A stretch of DNA of 64,000 nucleotides, taken from assembly GCF_027942865.1 (NCBI RefSeq), contig NC_134510.1, positions 23,615,209 to 23,679,208 on the forward strand, given 5' to 3'. The position numbers were made by a program, and so were the translations under genes. The notes under the pieces are model-generated. The model was not told the DNA's origin, did no database searches, and worked only from the letters and a program-made list of their open reading frames with translations. How positions within the stretch are numbered: the stretch's first letter is position 1; every line of letters starts with the position of its first letter. Source of the stretch: Odontesthes bonariensis (taxonomy: Eukaryota; Chordata; Actinopteri; Atheriniformes; Atherinopsidae). Of the stretch, positions 1 to 9,400 are shown one piece after another.

Positions 1-1052
1 TGACGATATCCTCCTCAATATTGGTGAATTGTTATAATGTTGGGGTTGATTGGTGGATATGCTGAGAAAAGCTTTTATTTCTTTTATCTGAAACAGAATT
101 TTGTGGAATTTAAGGAAAAAAGCTGGGAATCAAGAATGGATACTTAGTGGAAGATTCTGGTGAACAAGAAATTGTGTAAATGTTTGGGTTATGCTTCAGT
201 TCACATATCTAAACGGTATCAGTTTGGTTTCCTGTGCAAAACCACTGACATGTCACTCCACAGACAGACAGACCTGACCTTCATAACACATCACCAGGTG
301 ATGATGGGGGGACAGGCAGAGACCTCGCTGTGCCAAAACGCACAAGGGCACGTGCCCTCTTTCACTCGCAGACAGACTGAAAGAATTCTCGCTCCGAACC
401 TACCTTCTGACGTGGTTTTCCCCTCCCTCTTCTCACCTCGTCTCCCTCTTTCTCTCCTTCTCTCTATCTGACAGTCCTGGCACTGTGAAAAGTTCAGAGC
501 TGTCAGGGGGAATGTCAGACAACTGCGAAGGGCTATCTGCTGAACACACAAACCCCCACACGATACCTCACACACGTTGATGAGACTTATTTTCTCACTC
601 CATCCTCTTATTTCCATTAAGTAGAGAGACATTTGACACACAAGCATGGAGCAGGTCACATTGCCCTCGGAATTAGCCTGTTGAAGCATCTTATTTCTAA
701 AATACATTGTGTTCATCCATCTGTATTGTCACACTTGGTAAAAACTGTATGCTCTGTAAATTTGATTTGAAAATAACTGCAGTTCAAACATTACATACAA
801 TTACACGAACTGAACTTTCTAATAATGGCAAATTTTAAACTAGTTGCCAAAAGACAATTAAGATCTATAACTTTAACCACGAGATTCATTATTTTGTATT
901 GCAGAACTAAAGTTACACATCAAGTTTACAAACCTTATTGAATCTGTTGAACCGCCTTTCCTGAAATACCTGAGTGTCTGCTATCTGCGATAAGTTTTTA
1001 AAAGTTATTTAAGTGTCATTAAAGGATAAAAACATATGCAAAAGCAAATCCC
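1..1052. other. Intergenic, no gene seen
   Basis: AT-rich sequence with a pyrimidine-rich patch near 420-470. Open frames on both strands lack splice context or any family resemblance, so I call nothing here. Confidence 0.4.
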
Positions 1053-1125
1053 AGGCCCCAGCGAGAATTGAACTCGCGACCCCTGGTTTACAAGACCAGT
1101 GCTCTAACCACTGAGCTATAGGGCC
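1053..1125 (-). tRNA. tRNA-Thr (anticodon TGT)
   Basis: On the minus strand a complete 73-nt cloverleaf can be drawn. The 7-bp acceptor stem is GGCCCTA with TGGGGCC. The D arm is GCTC...GAGC with AGTGGTTA in the loop, and the anticodon stem CTGGT/ACCAG holds loop CTTGTAA, giving anticodon TGT (Thr, ACA codons). The T arm is GCGAG/CTCGC with the TTCAATT loop. The internal A box and B box (GGTTCAA-like, here GAGTTCAATTC) are intact. There is no intron, the CCA is not encoded, and a run of T on the minus strand about 20 nt downstream fits Pol III termination. It looks like a functional nuclear tRNA and not a SINE head. Confidence 0.93.
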
Positions 1126-1311
1126 AATCACAAAGGCCAAGTAGGCACAGTGCTAATTTTAACATATTAGAAGTCATGGGTGTGGTTGTACAGTCATTAA
1201 GTCAATATGAAGCAACAGCTGACTGAATTCAGCACTGTTCACGTTATGCGACTAGAAATCTTAATTCATGCAATTCAACATGTTCAACATGTTTTGCGTA
1301 CTGTCCCTCAG

Positions 1312-1589
1312 GCAACTCAATGGCCAGACGAGGGCGTTCATTTCGGGGCTCTCAGTCTCAGCTGCTCATGGACATTCCTCTACGCACCCTGAGCCAGTGT
1401 AAGTGTGTGTAGGCACTCACTTCTTTACTGAGACGCAGTTTCTGAAAGGTAATTTTCTGTTCTTGCTTTCCAGTGAGCGGTTTGGACCGCGTGCACCTGA
1501 CGGACACCACGAGTCAGGCCAAGCAGTACTCGTATCACCTGAGACCTCACAGCGCAGGCCAAGGGACAAGAGGCCGGGGGAAACATTGA
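1312..1589 (+). CDS. Possible last two exons of an unrecognised gene
   Basis: Two stretches have good splice signals and matching phase. Exon 1312-1398 follows a CCCTCAG acceptor and ends at a T|GTAAGTG donor. Exon 1474-1589 follows a TTTCCAG acceptor and ends at TGA 1587-1589. Joined, they give a basic tail of about 66 residues containing MARRGRSFRGSQSQ, then MDIPLRTLSQLSGLDRVHL, and ending GTRGRGKH. The RG-rich ends suggest an RNA-binding or nuclear protein, but I recognise no family. The 5' part of the gene, if real, would lie at or beyond the left edge, and I could not find its upstream exons. Phase agreement and splice sites are seen directly; that it is a gene is inference. Confidence 0.35.
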
Positions 1590-1934
1590 GCACACGCCCA
1601 CGTACACACTCCTCATATTCTTTGATGTTTTCTCAGCTGGCTGGCAGTGTTATATTATATTACTTTACACAGTGATTGCTGAATGTGCCAATGGTTCTAA
1701 AATTAAGCCATATGACATCAGAGACATGACCTCACAGGGTGGGGTTAAGTCTACTGAAATGGTGTGCGTAACAGATAACCTTTCATGCATTGTGGTAGGA
1801 ACGCATACACACTCCATCTCCCTTGTTCTCCATAGCTCTCGCACACACACCGAGATAACCTTTCCTCCCGTTGTGGAGAATGAGGTAGTCCATCAACAGC
1901 CGGTCATACAGAGAGCCCACCTGCAGCCGCCGAC

Positions 1935-1935
1935 A

Positions 1936-1990
<55 letters not shown>
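1935..1990. repeat. (CA)n microsatellite
   Basis: About 27 near-perfect CA units in tandem. It creates long meaningless His-Thr and Cys-Val open frames on the two strands. Confidence 0.95.
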
Positions 1991-1992
<2 letters not shown>

Positions 1993-2244
1993 ACGCGCTC
2001 ACACACTCGCTGTGCACATCAGTCTAGTTTAAGTGCGTTCCCTCTCAAAAGAAATGCATTTCTTAAATATGCCCGTTTTCAATTTCATTTGCACAAAAAG
2101 ATAATCATTATTGTGTAATTTCATAAATTCATACTTTACCGTTTTGTTGTTTAAATGTATTTTAAAGAAAAATAAAATAAAAGCTTTAAAAAAAAAAGAA
2201 AAAAAAAGGAGTACACTTTGATTATTTTTTTTTTAAATTAGATG

Positions 2245-2250
2245 TTTATT
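2245..2250 (-). promoter_or_regulatory. tex10: Candidate tex10 poly(A) signal
   Basis: AATAAA on the minus strand about 270 nt beyond the tex10 stop codon. It sits in AT-rich sequence where chance matches are likely, so the assignment is tentative. Confidence 0.35.
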
Positions 2251-2519
2251 CTGTTTTTTGTTTTTTTTTCCTTTTTCTATTTTTTTTTTAATGCAAAGTC
2301 ACTTTGTACCCCAGTAAACACTAAGTCAACAACAATAAAAGTGATGTTCCTTAAACAATAACAGGGAGTATTTATGGTAACTAATAACCAAAAATTTTTT
2401 AAAAAGGTTGTTCTTATGTACTTGTTGCTGCCAAGCTCCGTCTTTAGTCACAGTAATTGAAGGGTGTGTGAAGGATGAACTGAGCAACACACCAGATACT
2501 TGTCTATCTGGTGCGCCGG

Positions 2520-5500
2520 TTAGTACATGTCTCGACGGCCCAGACTTCCACGGTGTGCAGAGGAGCCATGAGCCACAGTCACACTGTAACAGTAGAGCAA
2601 GTCCGTCAGCCACTGCTCCCTGGTCGCGCCCCGGGAATACCTCTGAAACAAAGACGTGCACAGGCTAATCAGCTGACAAACCACCCAAAATAATGTTTAG
2701 CTCTTCATCCAAATTCCGCTGAAGCCCTAAAATGAGTGTGTGCTTTTTGTTTACCGTGAGTTGCTGTATGATCTCTTGCAGCAGAACAGCATTGGCAAGT
2801 AGCTGGTTATGGAGCGGCGTGTGCTGCAGGAGCATTAAGAGGATCTGTCCGAGCTGTGGCATCTCCTCTTCATTTAGATCTACAACGCACATCGACTGCA
2901 GAACGATCCGCAGCAGGCGAGGAACGCTGCTCAGCGCTGTCACACAAGCGCCCCAAATTGCTTCCCTGCAAACATGACACCGGGGTGTTTAAAAGTCTTT
3001 TGTCCCCACACAGTGGCAAACGTCAAACTCCTACTATCAATCCAAAACACACCTTTTGTGGTTGGTTTCAGCTGGGGCCTCCTGCAAGGTGAGGAGCAGC
3101 GCCAGCAGGCTGAGGAGACACTGAGACAAGAAGCGCACCACAGGCTCAACTGGCAGGATGGACAGATCCAGCAATCTGGATACAGCTCTCAGCAGCCCGG
3201 CTGCCATGCTGTCAGGAACCACCTCCAACTTGGTCTGAGATAAACACATGAGCACACAATTCCATCAACGCAGTGAGGAGAGAGAAGAGTTTAACTACAA
3301 CTGTAGCTGAAATACAACTGAAACCTCTACAGCAGGATTTTTACCGATGAATAAAAAAACGGTTCTTACCAGGTATTTGCAAACGCCATTTTGTAGAATA
3401 TCAAAGCACTGAGACTTTGAACCCACAGTTTCCAGACGGTGGCACACTTCCTATAAATCAGACAGTAATATTATTACCACTTCCAAATCATTTCCTAACT
3501 TATGGACTGCCGACAATATAATTGTCGGAAAGTTTTAGTTTTATCAAAGCAGCCAGTGTTTCTGAAACAGACACTTTATGAAATATGGAAGATTAGATCA
3601 GATCTACTATGAAGCCTACAATGTAAGCATGCATTGTCAAAAAAAGCATAAATAAGGCTTCAACACCGAATTGAACTTTCTAAGACCAATTATCCATCAT
3701 TTCTGGAGTAACAAATACATTGAACAAAACTTTGCCGTTACGATTTCCTAAGCCTTTTTAGTCCTAATATGCAAGTCCACGCAATAACTAATATAATGTA
3801 ATGATAGTGATGATGTTAAGGAGAAAATTAAAAACTCAAATAAGGGAAAACTTCTGTCGGGGAAAAACTTAAACTTGCATTTACTGGTCAGCCTTCCTGT
3901 CTGGATTAATCATTTCGATCGTGCCTAAATGAAGACAAGACCTTGTTCAGGCCTAAAAAGCCACTGAATCTTTAAGAGTGAAAAATAAGGCTCAGCTTTT
4001 CCTCATTAACTTGAAATCCTAATCAAATTTCTCATTACTTTTTATCAAATTGAGGTGTGTGAGCCTGTATGTCTGAACGGTGCACCTGTTGGCATTCTCT
4101 CCGTCATTAAAAACAATCCCGTCTCGTTAGCCAAACCAGATCTGACACGGTCCATTCCTGAATGCCCCCGCCCCCCTCATCACAACGTGCCCCCTCCCTC
4201 TTCCTTCTCGTCACTTGCCTGTGATTGACTCAGACAGGGAGATGAGAGAAGCAGGATCTGAGGCCTTAATTGAGGGGCTGAATTAGTGATTATAAGCCCC
4301 CCACTAGCTCACACACACTTGCCCCAGGGCTTAGTTATGTTAACGGTAATTTCTGCACAGAAATGTCACTCTCCCATCATGCCATTGGCTCTCATTAGCA
4401 TTTGTGCATATCCACTATGCCCGATAACCACGCATCTCCAACCTGCGCAACGCGATAAAGGTTCCCCTCTCAGCAGGAGTGCCGTGATAAAGTTTCTACC
4501 CTCTGAGCTCTATATGAGGGACAAAGAGAGACCGGGGGGGGGACTGAAACACCACAGATGTGTCCAGAATATCAAAACTTTTGCAATTTTCAAAACAACG
4601 TCTTCTCTTCCGCCACCTACAAGATTTCATCCATTCGACTTCTGAGTTGCTTCGATTTCTATATGACTTTTGCTTTTGGGGTGATAGTAAAAGGGAGTGT
4701 GCACCTCAACGACATCCCAGTGGTGAGTGAACTGCTCCAGTGAAGTGGGGTAGAGGCAGAGGGGGGAAAGCGGGGTGGAAGGCAGGGCGCTCTCATCCTC
4801 CTGCAGGGTGGCGAGATTTTCAGACGAGAAGCCTATGAGGGTGGAGAACAGGAAGCTGATGTAGTCCGCATCCTGCAGGGCCGCTTCCTGGCTCCCAAAA
4901 GACCAGCCACCAAGAGAGGACCTGAAGAGCACAATCAGCAAACGCGTTACACAAGAAACAACATAATAACTGCGCTGGACAACCACATCTTTATGAATAG
5001 AAAATGTTGGCACAGCTTCTAAGTTACGCAACTTTTCCAAAATTCCCCAATCTTTAGTGTCACAACTCTTAGGATTATTTGTGGTACTGTGGTACTTTTG
5101 TAAGGGCATAATGTTAGAATAGAAACGCACGTAAGTACAGTTATAAAAATGTATCCTTGCCCTGAGGGGGGGGGGGTTTAGATCTGTAGCAGCAGGAAAT
5201 GTGTGTGAATAACAGTGTGTTTTTTGTGAAGCCCAGGAGGCACATGCAGACAGTCCTCTCAATACTCCATGACGATGCTGCATTCCAAACTCCCAAAGAG
5301 CTCTTTGTATCAAGTCCATTACGCACACATCCCATCCCATATGAACTCTGTACCCCCCCCCCCCCGCTCAAAATTTGTATAACACTGGCCCACTGACACA
5401 GGAATAGGGTCAGACACACCATTACAGGGAAAGGTAAGCGGGGGACAAAAACCTACTTTTATCGTCATCAGTAAGCTGAATATCAAATAAGGCAGCATCA

Positions 5501-6373
5501 ATCAACAGGCAGTCGAGAACTCAGATGAAACATCAGTGACCCCTGAGTGAAAGCGCAATGCTGCCATCTCATGGTGCTCTGCAAGAGCGTTTTCTGCCAA
5601 GCACTGATGCTCGATAACAGTTTGATTCCAACCAGGATGCCTCTACCTGCTGCTGTGAAACATTTGTCTAAAAGTGTTTTTTTTGGGTTTTTTTTGTTTG
5701 TTTTGTTGTTTTTTGTAAGGGTTTCAGGCTCACCTAAAATGTATGATACGGATCAGAGATCCAGCGAGGCCGGCAGAGATTCGTCCAGCAGTGCAGCAGC
5801 CGCTCAATTGGGCCAGAAGAGTCTGGGACATTTTGGGTAGGAAGTAGAGCAGCTGCACCATTCGCTGCTGGGACTCTGCTGGCAACAGCACCACAACTCC
5901 AACCTGGGGATCTGCACGCACACACAGAAACACAAGCACAGATCCATATTGTAAATGCAGTCTACTGCATCCTGTAGGGCAGGGATCTCATGACATTTTC
6001 TTCATGTCATGTCCCTACAGCAGGGATCTCAAACTCTGGTCCTCGAGGCCCGCTGTCCTGTAGCTTTTAGACGTTTCCCTGCTTCAACGCAACCGATTCA
6101 GATCGTCGCCTCATTACCTGCTATGTGCAGAATTAAACAATCTTTTGAAGAGATCCATTTATTCTGACTCAGGTGTGTTGAGGCAGGGAAACATCTAAAA
6201 CCTGCAGGCCAGCGGGCCAGCGGGCCTCGAGGACCAGAGTTTGAGATCCCGGCTGTAGGGACATGACATGAAGAAAATGAGGGCGATACATGAATAACCC
6301 AACTATGTTTGTATCAGCAGAAAGAGACAGACAGAAAATCATAACTGCTACAGTAAGGGTGCAGATAATGTGA

Positions 6374-6411
<38 letters not shown>

Positions 6412-9400
6412 TGGTGTTCCGTCTGTCTCTGACGCACATGCTGATGTCAGAGGCTCTCAGACAAAAGGAGTCTTGTGATGGTGAATTGCTGGCTCTGCGG
6501 CAGTTTCTATCAGAGCACCCCTCCTCCTGGCCCTCTGTTACACACCAGCCCCACTGTCTGACCATCCTCTGAGCTGTGCAAATGGACGGGCTTCTAACAC
6601 TGGATGGAGCTCAGTTGTGCAAGTTGTCTGGAGAGGGAAACGTGGAGTTATACTGCCTCCTAGGGGACATGTATGCAATGTTGCATACAATTTAATGTAC
6701 ACGAAAACGTACTTTCTCATGTATACATGTATCAATTTAGTTTTGGGAGTAAACATCTAGTCTGATCTAATCGGGAATTGTTTGGGTACAAAGTTCCAGA
6801 TTTCCACCTTAGATAAAATCCCTAATAAGAGCTGCCACTTTAGGAATTAGCCAGCAGCTGAAAAGAGGGAGATGGGTCACATCTTAGTAAGATGTGGCTC
6901 AGACACTTGTAGGCTTAAGGAAGCAAGGGTAAAGGCAGACTCCCCTTCTCTGAGAGTTGGTGACAATTATGCTGTTAAGTGTAATAAATACGTAACTAAA
7001 TCTTGTTTTAAAATCTATGCATTATGTCAAAAGGTTTCCAAAGAGCTACCCCTACTTCTGGGATCATTCATCTTTCCCTCTAGAAGAGTGTGCTCACCGT
7101 AGAGCCTGCTGGCATGCGTTTGCAGACTGTTGAGCAGGTCCTTGTTGCCTCGAGAAGCTGCAGCATGGATGGAAGTTATGAGCTGTGCAGAGAGTGTAGG
7201 GTTACGGTGGCCCAACTGGGCCAACTGCAGAGGAAGAGATGCCAACCAACGATATAGCACCTTGCTCCTTCGGACAGAAGGGGAGGCGATATGGAAAAAA
7301 GACAGAGAGCAAACAAATAAAGGCTGAATATTATTACAACATTTTTTTTACAATATTCAAAACACAAACAAACCGTTCTTTCCTGTGCACACTATTATTT
7401 TGACTTTGCTCTGTGGTTTGAAACAGCCATAAATAAATGATCATTTTCATGTCGACTGTATAAAACATCCCCATCAAGCCCTCACTCACTCACTGATCTG
7501 TGCTCACAATTCAATTATTAAACAAAAAAAAAATTGCTATTACTACTACGACAGTAGTCTTTTTCTTCCTTTAATTCTCAAAACAGCTACTCCACCATGG
7601 CTGTAAACAAGGGCTGTAAATGTTCAGTTTAAAGATCCTACAGCAATCCCCCCCTACCTGGCGATGTGTGTGTGTCCTTGCTCCTGCAGGTAGAGTTTGC
7701 TGTAGAAGGAGAGCAGCAGAGATCGTGTCTGTAGCGAAAGGTTCCTCTGCTTATAATAGATGTACACCGCTCCAAAAAGCTCCTCGGTCACTGCTGCCGA
7801 AACACATCCACAAACAGAGGTTCAACCGCACGCTAAAAACTAATTCAGTGTTTAAATGTTGCATATAACCTTTCTTATACCAACCATCACCTATACATCA
7901 CTAAGTGGCCAAACAATAACATAAAAAGGTTTTGTTTTTTTTTCAAATTTCCTGTCACAAACATTTGAATAATCGTACAGTTGGGGTCTTATACTAATTT
8001 CTTATCTTAAATTCTTATTTTTAACAGAGCTGATATTGAAAAGTGGTCAGGCCACTAGAGCCGACCAATAACAGCAGAGTGGGCTTATTTTTGGGGGGGG
8101 GCATGCAGCCTTCTGAAATCTGAAAATATACAAAAAAGCACTGCTTTGGCTGTTTCGTGGAACCTTAAAATGTGAGCTGGGAAATAAAACATATTACTCC
8201 ACTTTTATCAGCTCAGGCCTGCATGTTAAGGTCTAAATGGAATGGAAAACATGCATCATAGTTGAATTGGTTTTGGGACACATGGCCCACATTGGCACAT
8301 TAACAACAATGAACTCGTCTAATCGTATTAAATTCATGCCTCTGTGATGATTCATGCGCATGCTTACTTCTGCTCCTCTGCGTGAGCACCATCTTCCACA
8401 CGGTGCCCAGCAGCATGTGCAGCTGTCTGTAGCTCAGTTTCACTCCGCCCCCCAGAGTGTCTCGGATAAAAGCCCTCAGTGGTGTCAGCCACTCTCCATC
8501 CACCTCTCGATCGAGGCCCTGCTTCTGGCTGAGGGACACCATGACCTGGCAAAGTGTGATATTCAAGGCGAGAGGCTCCACAGTCTGAACGGGGGCGGCT
8601 GCATTTTGTTTATTCCTGAGAAGAGGACAGAGCAAACTCGGCTGATTTAAACTTCATATGCAGAGGGCGTGATCCCCGTGATCCTTGCATGTGCGAGGAT
8701 GATTTCAGATTCGTTATCATTTGGCATGCACACACTTTTCGTTACACTAATTTACAATGGTTATTGTACATGTCTAAAACAGAAAAGAAAACCCGAGTTA
8801 TTCTAGTTTAAGGTGCTGTGTTACGTTCAGTGACCACAGAAAGAAGCTGTGTGTGACACTGTGAGCTGGGCCAACAAATATGGCTTTTGTGATGTGGCTG
8901 CTCTTATAAGTCATATATATATTGTTTTTGTGCAGCGGCTTAAAAGCACCTGTCAGTGATGCTGAAAACATGCAGGTAAGAGAAGCCGGGAAATAGTTCA
9001 GGAAGTTAAACTTGTGAAAAATGCAATCAGTAAAGAAACATGAACTGCAAAAGGCCAAAAGAAAACTGCAAGAAACCAGTAGCAGAAATATGACATAAAA
9101 AAAACAAAAAAAAAAAACAGAAGACACTCAGTGAGGGAAGAGCACTAATATTCTTACCTTTTATGATCAACTTTCTTTTTATGTCTGGGTGTGTCCCGGG
9201 AACCATAGGGAAAGTTTTTCATGAAGTGCTGCTTAAAATCTCCAAGATATTCTTTACGAAACCATGCATCCTGAACAAAGATAACAAAGTCTTTAAATTT
9301 CAAATCAAAAAGACAGGAAAAAAAAAAAGGAGAAATTTGTACATGCTTCATCTCACCAGTGCGTCCTGGTTCTCCCGCTGTGGGGCCAGTTTTCTCAGCA

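Larger units (their letters stand above)
1590..2519. other. Intergenic / tex10 3' flank
   Basis: Contains a CA microsatellite (1935-1990) and a very A/T-rich low-complexity stretch (about 2160-2300) with several poly-A and poly-T runs. The part next to 2519 is presumably the tex10 3' UTR. No other gene is seen. Confidence 0.5.

Noticed and set aside
1672-2118. Open frames through the CA repeat on both strands
   Set aside because: Simple-repeat translation (His-Thr, Cys-Val) without gene context.
4627-5340. 237-codon minus-strand open frame
   Set aside because: Only 4705-4921 is coding (a tex10 exon). The rest reads through the introns on either side.
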